A stretch of 64,000 nt of DNA, taken from the NCBI RefSeq assembly GCF_014306135.1, contig NZ_JACRWD010000005.1, positions 53,757-117,756 of the forward strand. Direction: 5' to 3'. Made by a program: the position numbers and the translations under genes. The DNA is from Paraclostridium hominis (lineage in GTDB: Bacteria > Bacillota > Clostridia > Peptostreptococcales > Peptostreptococcaceae). Position 1 is the stretch's first letter. Each line of letters begins with the position of its first letter. The notes under the pieces are model-generated. The model made no database searches, was not told the origin of the DNA, and saw nothing but the letters and a program-made list of their open reading frames with translations. This document shows, in pieces, positions 53,348 to 60,067 of the stretch.

Positions 53348-54187
53348 ATGTTTGGATATGTTAGAATAAATAAGATGGACTTAACCTTTAGAGAATTTGA
53401 TGTCTATAAAGGTTATTATTGTGGTTTATGTAAATATCTAAAACAAAACCATGGAGAAATTTCAAGGCTATCATTAAATTATGATATAACATTTTTAATA
53501 CTTCTTTTAACTTCTGTTTATAGGCCAAAATCTACTATAACTCAGGAAGTATGTATAGCAAATCCAATAAAAAAGAAGGCAAGAATTGTAAATGAAATAA
53601 CTGAATATGCAGCTAGTATGAATGTTCTTTTGACTTATTATAAGTTAGAAGATAATTTACATGATGATAAAGGTATAAAGGATATTTTAGCTTACAATAT
53701 ATATAAAGGAAAGTTAAAAAAAGCTTATGAAAAATATCCTGAAAAGGCTGATTATATAAAAAATCAATTATTAGTATTACAAAATTTAGAAGAAAGTAAT
53801 AGTACTGATATAGATGCAGTTTCAAATACTTTTGGAAACCTTATGGGTGAAATTTTTGCTTATAAAAATGATAAGTATGAACATGATTTGAGAATTATAG
53901 GGTTTAATATAGGAAAGTATATATATATGTTAGATGCATATGAAGATTTAGATAGGGATATTAAAAAAGGAAGATACAATCCTTTTATTGAATATGCTAA
54001 CAAAAAAGAAGAACTAAGAAAAAGAGTAGATAAACTTATATCTATAAGCTTAGGACATTTAGCACAGTCTATAGATAATTTACATATAAAGTTTAATATA
54101 AACATAATAGAAAATATAATCTACTCAGGAGTTTACCTTAGATATAAAAATATATTAAATAAAGGGTGTGAAGTTAATGTACAGTAA
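53348..54187 (+). CDS. DUF5685 family protein
   Basis: The 279-residue protein starts MFGYVRINKMDLTFREFDVY and continues YKGYYCGLCKYLKQNHG, the recognisable beginning of DUF5685 proteins of Firmicutes. The rest is helical, with a conserved-looking acidic/aromatic run YIYMLDAYEDLDRDIKKGRYNPF. There is no signal peptide or clear membrane span. Function is unknown. AAAGGA precedes ATG 53348. The end overlaps the next gene by 11 bases, so it is coupled to the TPR/poly-cysteine protein. I recall such genes being neighbours in other Firmicutes. Confidence 0.82.
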   Translation: MFGYVRINKMDLTFREFDVYKGYYCGLCKYLKQNHGEISRLSLNYDITFLILLLTSVYRPKSTITQEVCIANPIKKKARIVNEITEYAASMNVLLTYYKLEDNLHDDKGIKDILAYNIYKGKLKKAYEKYPEKADYIKNQLLVLQNLEESNSTDIDAVSNTFGNLMGEIFAYKNDKYEHDLRIIGFNIGKYIYMLDAYEDLDRDIKKGRYNPFIEYANKKEELRKRVDKLISISLGHLAQSIDNLHIKFNINIIENIIYSGVYLRYKNILNKGCEVNVQ

Positions 54188-54620
54188 TCCTACTTATAAT
54201 GAAAAGTTTAATTTAGCTAAAAATTTTATTGATAATAAAGAATTTAATAAAGCCTATGATTTATTATCTTCTATATCTGATAAAAGTAGTGCTAAATGGT
54301 TTTATTTAATGGGAATTGCATCATTGAACCTAGGATATTATGATCAAGGTGAAGAATATTTAAAAAAGGCTGTCTCTTTAAGTCCAGAAAATAAAGAATA
54401 TGAAGACGCTTTAATAAGATATAATCGTTACTATGATGATTATGATAGAAGAGCTAGACAATATAATAGGAGAAGACATAGTGATTTAGGTGGTTGTTGT
54501 TGCTGTTGTTGCGATGATTGTTGTTGCTGTGGAGATGATTTCTGTGAAGTTTGTACTCAATTATGGTGTTTAGACACAGTTTGTGAATGCTTTGGAGGAG
54601 ATTTCATAACTTGTTGTTAA
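54177..54620 (+). CDS. TPR protein with poly-cysteine C-terminal tail
   Basis: The 147-residue protein has TPR-like repeats (FNLAKNFIDNKEFNKAYDLL and YLMGIASLNLGYYDQGEEYL), a basic Tyr/Arg linker (DDYDRRARQYNRRRHSD) and a tail of about 43 residues holding 17 cysteines. The tail opens GGCCCCCCDDCCCCGDD, continues FCEVCTQLWCLDTVCECF and ends GGDFITCC. ATG 54177 is preferred to the in-frame GTG 54168 because AAAGGG (54161-54166) fits better. I recall J-domain proteins beside DUF5685 genes ending in a related tail. The role is unknown; metal binding or membrane association are possible. Confidence 0.82.
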   Translation: MYSNPTYNEKFNLAKNFIDNKEFNKAYDLLSSISDKSSAKWFYLMGIASLNLGYYDQGEEYLKKAVSLSPENKEYEDALIRYNRYYDDYDRRARQYNRRRHSDLGGCCCCCCDDCCCCGDDFCEVCTQLWCLDTVCECFGGDFITCC

Positions 54621-54632
54621 GGGTGATTAAAT

Positions 54633-55124
54633 ATGAGTAAGAAAATAGCATATACAGGAATACTATTAGCTTTAAATATTATTTTATTACTATTATCAAA
54701 TATCATACCTATTAATACTGTGTTTTTTATGGGATTAGCTTCATTTTTGATATCAATAGTAATAATGGAATATGGATTTAAATTAGGAATATTATTTTAT
54801 ATAGCATCATCTGTATTAAGTTTTTTAGTACTTCCTAATAAAGCTCAATGGTTAATATATATTTTTACATTTGGAATTTACGGATTGATTAAGTATTTAG
54901 TTGAAAAAGACAGACCTTTTTATATAGACATATTACTTAAATTAGTTTATGCTAATTTAAGTATATTAAGTTTGTATTTTATGATTAAAGGTATAATATA
55001 TATTCCTATAAATATATTTACTATATTAGTATTTCAATTTGCATTTTTGATATATGATTATGTTTATACTTTATTTATAGATTACTATGAACAAAGGATT
55101 AGAAAAATAATAAAACCAAGATAA
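54633..55124 (+). CDS. Polytopic membrane protein of unknown function
   Basis: This 163-residue protein has about five to six hydrophobic helices, from IAYTGILLALNIILLLLSNI to ILVFQFAFLIYDYVYTLF, and a basic C-terminus (RIRKIIKPR). The small size, the N-terminal helix with alanines and the overall layout recall substrate-binding (S) components of ECF transporters, but no ligand signature is visible. It starts 12 bases after the TPR/poly-cysteine gene with AAGGGTGAT upstream and is probably the third gene of that operon. A bidirectional terminator follows. Confidence 0.72.
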   Translation: MSKKIAYTGILLALNIILLLLSNIIPINTVFFMGLASFLISIVIMEYGFKLGILFYIASSVLSFLVLPNKAQWLIYIFTFGIYGLIKYLVEKDRPFYIDILLKLVYANLSILSLYFMIKGIIYIPINIFTILVFQFAFLIYDYVYTLFIDYYEQRIRKIIKPR

Positions 55125-55127
55125 TAA

Positions 55128-55165
55128 AAACCACTCTTTAATTTCGATAAAAAGAGTGGTTTTTT
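55128..55165. terminator. Bidirectional terminator
   Basis: AAACCACTCTTT (55128-55139) and AAAGAGTGGTTT (55151-55162) form the stem, with A residues before and T residues after, between converging genes. Confidence 0.85.
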
Positions 55166-55192
55166 ATATATAATTTCCGGGGAAATTACAAA

Positions 55193-55978
55193 TTATATTA
55201 AATTAAAATATTCTAGTTGAGGTTTTTCTAGTGATTTTCTACAAGGTTTGCAACAATATGTAGAACCTCCATCTTCAAACTTACCATTATCTTTATTAAA
55301 ACTTACAGAAACCTCTTTTAAAACTCCTGATGTAGGTATGTGTGATCCACAATTTACACAATTTTCTATATTTAGTATATCCTCTAATTTTTTAGGAGTA
55401 ACATCTTCTATTTCCTTATTGCAACTAGCACAAATAATAGTATCTAGTTCCATTGGATTAGATCTAACTATTTTTCTATCACTAGGAGAATAAGAGCAAG
55501 TTGAAGATATTAATACTTTATATCCAAATTCAAATACATTTAAGTTACAATGAGGACAATTATAAGAAGCCCCAGAATAGTTAGTAACAGATTTATATTT
55601 ATTAGCATCAACTAAATTTATTTTTTTATTAGATTTCTCTACCTCTTCTGTATATTCTTCACCAGTTAAGTAAGATAAAATGTCAGAAGCTTTTTCTGAA
55701 TGAGCAACATCTATTAGATGTTTTTTTACAGAAGAAAAAGCCTTGTTTTTAGAAGTGGAATCTAAGTCAAATTTATTTACTTCTACAGCATATTTTATTA
55801 TAGATATAAAATTATATTTAGCTGCAAAGTATAGTGACATTTCATCAAAATTTTTATCAGAAGATTTTTCTAAAAAATCTAGCCATAAATCAGGATTATC
55901 TAAGTATAAAGTTCTACTTAGTGATTCTATATCAGCATCTAGTTTTTTCATAAATTCATTGTCTTTAATTAAATCCAT
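55193..55978 (-). CDS. Unknown protein with zinc-ribbon-like cysteine pairs
   Basis: The 261-residue protein has a helical N-terminal half (to about residue 125) and a cysteine-rich second half: YNCPHCNLN, STCSYSP, IICASCNKE, NCVNCGSHIP and YCCKPCRKS. The pairs suggest two or three zinc ribbons. The start is ATG 55978, six bases from GGAGG; a slightly longer frame to 55990 would overlap that RBS and was rejected. No family is recognised. It lies 22 bases downstream of the HAD phosphatase gene on the same strand and is probably co-transcribed with it. Confidence 0.7.
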   Translation of the reverse strand: MDLIKDNEFMKKLDADIESLSRTLYLDNPDLWLDFLEKSSDKNFDEMSLYFAAKYNFISIIKYAVEVNKFDLDSTSKNKAFSSVKKHLIDVAHSEKASDILSYLTGEEYTEEVEKSNKKINLVDANKYKSVTNYSGASYNCPHCNLNVFEFGYKVLISSTCSYSPSDRKIVRSNPMELDTIICASCNKEIEDVTPKKLEDILNIENCVNCGSHIPTSGVLKEVSVSFNKDNGKFEDGGSTYCCKPCRKSLEKPQLEYFNLI

Positions 55979-56000
55979 TAAAACCTCCAAATTAAAATAT

Positions 56001-56729
56001 TTATATGTCTAAAATTTCTATAGAAGAAGGCAATTGATAAATTAAATCTTTTCTTTCCACTATTATTTTAGAGATATTATTTATAGATTCATCAGATCTT
56101 ATTTGATGAAGTAACTCTTTAGTCGGATTTATAGCTACAGGATTTCCAACCCTTCTAAGCATATTTATATCTCCATTTGTATCTCCGTAGGCATATGATT
56201 TAGATAAGTCAATATTATATTTATCTACAAAATTATCAATAGCTATATTTTTACTAGCTGAATCCCACATAGGAATAACTTCTCCATTAAATTTTCCATC
56301 TTCAAATACATAATTACTTCCAATAAAGTCAGTAGCTTTATATTTACTTGCCATTTTTGAAACTAGAAAATCAGGGCTTCCAGATATAAATATTACAACA
56401 TGACCTTGGTCTAAGTGCCATTTTATTTGAGAACGGGTATATTTATAAACTCTATCTGACTTTAATTTTATAACTTGATCGCTAGTAAAATGAATAGAAC
56501 ATAAATCTAAACCTTTTAAAGATTCTACGTATATATCGCATACTTCAAATAAATAATCATCATAATTACCTTGTCTTTTATCCCAGTTTACAAAAGTATC
56601 TCTAGCATTAACTAACCATACTTTCTCGTCTATTATTTCATATTTTATAAGTTTCTTGAAGTGTTCAACCATTAATGAATCTCTATATAGAGTACCATCT
56701 ATATCAAAGAATGCTGCAATTTTTTTCAT
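56001..56729 (-). CDS. HAD-IB family phosphatase (SerB-like)
   Basis: This is a 242-residue HAD hydrolase. Motif I is FFDIDGTLYRDS (nucleophile and acid DxD), motif II VIFISGSPDFL, motif III a Lys in the ASKNIA region and motif IV YAYGDTNGDINML. The helical cap between motifs I and II fits the HAD-IB subgroup, which includes phosphoserine phosphatase and CicA-like proteins. The start ATG 56729 follows GAGGTGAT. The substrate is unknown. It is first in an operon with the zinc-ribbon protein. Confidence 0.88.
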   Translation of the reverse strand: MKKIAAFFDIDGTLYRDSLMVEHFKKLIKYEIIDEKVWLVNARDTFVNWDKRQGNYDDYLFEVCDIYVESLKGLDLCSIHFTSDQVIKLKSDRVYKYTRSQIKWHLDQGHVVIFISGSPDFLVSKMASKYKATDFIGSNYVFEDGKFNGEVIPMWDSASKNIAIDNFVDKYNIDLSKSYAYGDTNGDINMLRRVGNPVAINPTKELLHQIRSDESINNISKIIVERKDLIYQLPSSIEILDI

Positions 56730-56930
56730 ATATATCACCTCAATTAATACGTTTTTTCTTTTATCTATTATATTATAAAATTTGCATGTAGTTGTAAAAA
56801 TATAAGAAATAATTTAAAATTAATTTTTAAATGGGTATATTCTAAAATATGCTAATTAAACTTAGTAAATATAGTTGATAATAGATTTATATCTAAATAG
56901 TACATATTTTAAGGAAGGGTGTTTAATAAA

Positions 56931-58013
56931 ATGGATTTCATTTTTGCTAAAGTAACCAATTCGAGATTAATGGGTAGTATGGGTCTTATAATAGGCTGGG
57001 AAGATAACAAAGATATACTATATCAATATTATTTGATAGATGCAGAAGGACTAGGGATAGCTGATTATGTAAGTTTAAGAAATGCTTCATATGAAGAGTT
57101 AAATAGAGAACAAGAAAGGTTAATGGGTGGATTAGGCGCAGATAGAATACAACTTACAAAAAAAGAGGCTTTAAGTTTAGTTAATTATTATGGTAAAAAG
57201 AACTATTACTGGGAAAAAGAATTACCAGGAGATGTTGATGAATACATTGATTTTATAGATAATTATAAAGCTGAAGTAGATATATTTGATTTATATCCTA
57301 AATTATGCAAAAAAATAGATACAGATATAGAATTTATAAACTACATGACTATGAGATTTATAGCATGGGATAAAGATAGTTTAAAATATTTTTCTAATAA
57401 TGAAGACATAGCTAATATGCACATAACTAATATAAATGGAGCTTTACTTAAAAATAAAGTTACTAGAAAAGATGATGATATGTATATATGCGATGTTTTA
57501 TATGAAGATAACGATGGATACTATACATGTAAATTAGCATTTCATATAACTTATGAAAATGATGAATACAAAATAAATTCATTAATGTTTACTGATAAAG
57601 AAGGTATTTTTGATTTTGAAGTATTTGATGAAATATCAAAACCTGAATATATAGCAATTTATGATTTAAATAATAGAGATGAATTTGTAGATAAGTTTTA
57701 TAAACTGAATCCATTTGTGCTTAGAAGTGATTTGGATTTAGGAGTTTTATTTACTAGATTCAACTTTGATAATAATCATGTAAAAGAAGAAACTTACGTA
57801 ATTAATAATGATTTAAGTGCATTATACTATCAGATGAATGATAAGTTTTTTGTAGCTACATATAACGAAAAAGATAGGTTATATATAAATAAGCTACTTC
57901 AATGTAACTTTAAGAATTATGTAACATTAAATGAAGAATTATTCTTCGAACAAAATGTATTATATGAGTTTGTAGAATCTGAATCTGAAGATTTTTATGA
58001 CTTTTTAGATTAA
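56931..58013 (+). CDS. Unknown cytosolic protein (360 aa)
   Basis: The protein is acidic and rich in Asp, Glu, Asn and Tyr, with no membrane span and no signal peptide. It has the start MDFIFAKVTNSRLMGSMGLI and ends in an acidic tail (EFVESESEDFYDFLD). The second half has repeated beta-like stretches (YTCKLAFHITYENDEYKINS). I do not recognise a family. ATG 56931 is preferred to the in-frame GTG 56919, which lies inside the AAGGAAGGG ribosome site. Neighbours give no function. Confidence 0.68.
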   Translation: MDFIFAKVTNSRLMGSMGLIIGWEDNKDILYQYYLIDAEGLGIADYVSLRNASYEELNREQERLMGGLGADRIQLTKKEALSLVNYYGKKNYYWEKELPGDVDEYIDFIDNYKAEVDIFDLYPKLCKKIDTDIEFINYMTMRFIAWDKDSLKYFSNNEDIANMHITNINGALLKNKVTRKDDDMYICDVLYEDNDGYYTCKLAFHITYENDEYKINSLMFTDKEGIFDFEVFDEISKPEYIAIYDLNNRDEFVDKFYKLNPFVLRSDLDLGVLFTRFNFDNNHVKEETYVINNDLSALYYQMNDKFFVATYNEKDRLYINKLLQCNFKNYVTLNEELFFEQNVLYEFVESESEDFYDFLD

Positions 58014-58093
58014 ACTAACAATATTTTACAAAAATAGTTAGAAATATTACAGTTTGGGTATAAAGTAAATATAAGAACTTTGGAGGGGATATT

Positions 58094-58459
58094 ATGAACT
58101 TAACAAAAAAAATAGAACAAAGAAAAAAAGCTAAAAGAGTGGCTGAAAGAAATAAAAAAATGAAAATAGCTACTGTTGGAATGGTTGCAGGAGTAACAGC
58201 AGGAGCTTTAGGAGGAATACTATTAGCGCCTAAAGCAGGAAAAGAAACAATAGCAGATATAAAAGATAAATCACAACAAGTGGCAAATACAGTTAGTGAA
58301 AAATCACAATTAGCTAAAGTCAGAGTTAATGAAAATGTAAATGAATCAAAGAGAAGAATAAAAGAGTATTTACAAAATAAGAAAAATAAAGATTTAAATT
58401 TAGAAAATACTGAAGAAGAAATAGATAAGTTAGAAACAAGCGAAGCAGTAGAGGCGTAA
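58094..58459 (+). CDS. YtxH domain-containing protein
   Basis: The 121-residue protein has a very basic N-terminus (KKIEQRKKAKRVAERNKKMK), one Gly/Ala-rich hydrophobic segment (VGMVAGVTAGALGGILLAPKAGKET) and a long amphipathic helix; this is the YtxH (gas-vesicle-like, DUF3618-like) layout. The GILLAPKAGKET motif is typical. The function of YtxH is not settled; it is linked to stress in Bacillus. It is followed after one base by a DUF948-like gene, a common pairing. Confidence 0.85.
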   Translation: MNLTKKIEQRKKAKRVAERNKKMKIATVGMVAGVTAGALGGILLAPKAGKETIADIKDKSQQVANTVSEKSQLAKVRVNENVNESKRRIKEYLQNKKNKDLNLENTEEEIDKLETSEAVEA

Positions 58460-58460
58460 T

Positions 58461-58796
58461 ATGTATATAGATATAAATGTATTATATTGTATAGCTGCTT
58501 TATTAGGATGTATAGCATTAATATACCTAATATTTACTTTGAAAAATTTAAATGATTTTATAAAAAATCTAAAAGACTTGGTATCTTCTAATTCTGAAAA
58601 TGTATCAACTACTATAACCAAATTACCAGAAGTAGCAGAAAATTTTAGTGAAATAAGTGATAATTTAAAAGATGTAACAGGAGTTATTACGGATACAACT
58701 GCTGATTTTATCGTAGCAAAAGAACGTGTTAAATCTAATGTGGAAATAGCAGCAGATATAGTAAGTATTATAAAAAGTGTTATTACAAATAAGTAA
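58461..58796 (+). CDS. DUF948-like membrane protein
   Basis: The 111-residue protein has an N-terminal transmembrane segment (INVLYCIAALLGCIALIYLIF) followed by an amphipathic coiled-coil region (LKNLNDFIKNLKDLVSS to EVAENFSEISDNLKDVTGVI). This is the DUF948 pattern, usually beside YtxH genes, as here. It starts one base after the YtxH stop, so they are translationally coupled. A terminator follows at once. The role is unknown, probably membrane stress. Confidence 0.78.
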   Translation: MYIDINVLYCIAALLGCIALIYLIFTLKNLNDFIKNLKDLVSSNSENVSTTITKLPEVAENFSEISDNLKDVTGVITDTTADFIVAKERVKSNVEIAADIVSIIKSVITNK

Positions 58797-58828
58797 AAAA
58801 AGCCCTTAGCAATATGCTAGGGCTTTTT
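58797..58828 (+). terminator. Terminator after YtxH/DUF948 pair
   Basis: AAGCCCTTAGCA and TGCTAGGGCTT pair with one wobble around ATA, followed by TTTT. Confidence 0.82.
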
Positions 58829-58932
58829 CCATGTATTTATAATATTGGGGGAATATTATGAGGAATACATTTATATTATGACCCCAAATTAAATACTTTA
58901 TACATTAAATAAAAAATAATTTTAAAAATTAA

Positions 58933-59457
58933 TTACATTTCTTCTTCATCAAATTCTTCTATATTTATATTGGGCATACCAGGCATACCACCCATCATAG
59001 GCATACCAGGCATGCCGCCCATCATAGGCATACCAGGCATTTGTTTCATAGGATCTGGATAACCATTATTCATAGAATCTTGCATCATTGTAGGGTCTAT
59101 TCCCATATTGTTCATAGGATTTATGTTATTCATAGGGTTCATATTAGGTACACAACCCATCATTTGCATTATCTGAACCATTTGCATATACATTTGCATT
59201 AACATACTAGGGTCTATACCACCCATCATAGGATTCATCATATAAGGGTTCATATACATCATAGGATTGTATTGAGAAGTATTTGTATACTGCTCAGTTT
59301 GACTTTCATTGTTATTTTGATTTTTATTATTCTGATAAGGCATGGAATTCATCATATAAGGGTTCATATATATCATAGGATTAACATAAGGCATAGGATA
59401 TATATACTTATTATCCATGTCAGAAAACATAGGGTTCATGTAATTATCAAAACTCAT
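58933..59457 (-). CDS. Met/Pro/Asn-rich low-complexity protein
   Basis: The 174-residue protein is dominated by Met, Pro, Asn, Tyr and Gly. Blocks such as YMNPYMMN occur several times, and near the end the unit MPGMPMMGG is repeated twice, followed by an acidic tail EEFDEEEM. There are almost no hydrophobic helices and only one cysteine. ATG 59457 follows GGAGGTC, so it is translated. Such composition is seen in spore-coat-like and metal-binding proteins; neither is shown here. It lies upstream of and divergent from the cadmium-resistance genes. Confidence 0.75.
   Translation of the reverse strand: MSFDNYMNPMFSDMDNKYIYPMPYVNPMIYMNPYMMNSMPYQNNKNQNNNESQTEQYTNTSQYNPMMYMNPYMMNPMMGGIDPSMLMQMYMQMVQIMQMMGCVPNMNPMNNINPMNNMGIDPTMMQDSMNNGYPDPMKQMPGMPMMGGMPGMPMMGGMPGMPNINIEEFDEEEM
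58973..59040. repeat. 27-bp tandem repeat inside the Met-rich gene
   Basis: Two full units (58973-58999 and 59000-59026) and a 14-base partial third (59027-59040) differ by only two bases. Each codes for nine residues of the Met-rich tail on the minus strand. Confidence 0.9.
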
Positions 59458-59573
59458 AAACTTGACCTCCTGGATTAAAAACTTTTCGAATCTTATTTCA
59501 AAAACACTTTATTATATATATATAAGAAAGAAGGCTGTATTATGTGCATTTAAAATTAAATTTATATAATTAG

Positions 59574-59634
59574 TTGCAAAATTATGGACATATACATATA
59601 ATATATTATATATGAACAATTGTTCATATATAAT
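59574..59634 (+). promoter_or_regulatory. cad promoter and 30-bp ArsR-family operator
   Basis: The promoter is TTGCAA (59574-59579) and, after 17 bases, a perfect TATAAT (59597-59602). A perfect 30-bp palindrome spans 59605-59634 with the core TATGAACAATTGTTCATA, typical of SmtB/CadC repressor sites. It covers the transcription start, so metal-free repressor should block the promoter. Confidence 0.88.
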
Positions 59635-59667
59635 GATTTACATAAACCCAAGGAGGAGTTAATTGAT

Positions 59668-60042
59668 ATGTGTGATATGGGTGAGATAAGAGATTGTATA
59701 TGTGAAGAAGTTCATGAAGAACTTGTATGTAAAGCTAAAGAAAAGATGCCAGAAGATGAAACTTTATACGATTTAGCTGAACTATTTAAGGTGTTTGGAG
59801 ATACAACGAGGATAAAAATTTTATATGCATTGTTCTCGAGTGAGATGTGTGTATGCGATATAGCTGATTTATTAGGAATGACCCACTCTGCTATATCACA
59901 TCAATTAAGAGTTTTAAAGCAAGCAAGGTTAGTTAAATTTAGAAGAGAAGGAAAAACTGTATATTATTCATTAGATGATAATCATATAAGTCAAATCTTT
60001 AATTGTGGATTATCTCATATACAGGAAATTTATAATAAATAA
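59668..60042 (+). CDS. cadC: Metal-responsive ArsR/SmtB repressor (CadC-like)
   Basis: This is a 124-residue winged-helix repressor of soft metals. The alpha-3 metal motif ELCVCD appears as EMCVCD (C61, C63), with N-terminal cysteines (C2, C10, C12, C21) that can complete a CadC-type site for Cd or Pb. The C-terminal DDNHISQIFNCGLSHI recalls the alpha-5 Zn site. The helix-turn-helix is MTHSAISHQLRVLKQARLV. ATG 59668 is chosen because an upstream frame would begin inside the operator. cadA follows 25 bases later, so the repressor and pump form one operon. Confidence 0.92.
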   Translation: MCDMGEIRDCICEEVHEELVCKAKEKMPEDETLYDLAELFKVFGDTTRIKILYALFSSEMCVCDIADLLGMTHSAISHQLRVLKQARLVKFRREGKTVYYSLDDNHISQIFNCGLSHIQEIYNK

Positions 60043-60067
60043 ATTGACATAGATGGGAGGATATATT

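Noticed and set aside
58015..58518. 167-codon minus-strand frame over the YtxH gene
   Set aside because: The plus-strand YtxH gene with RBS explains this DNA. The minus product is Ser/Phe-rich antisense of a Lys-rich protein.
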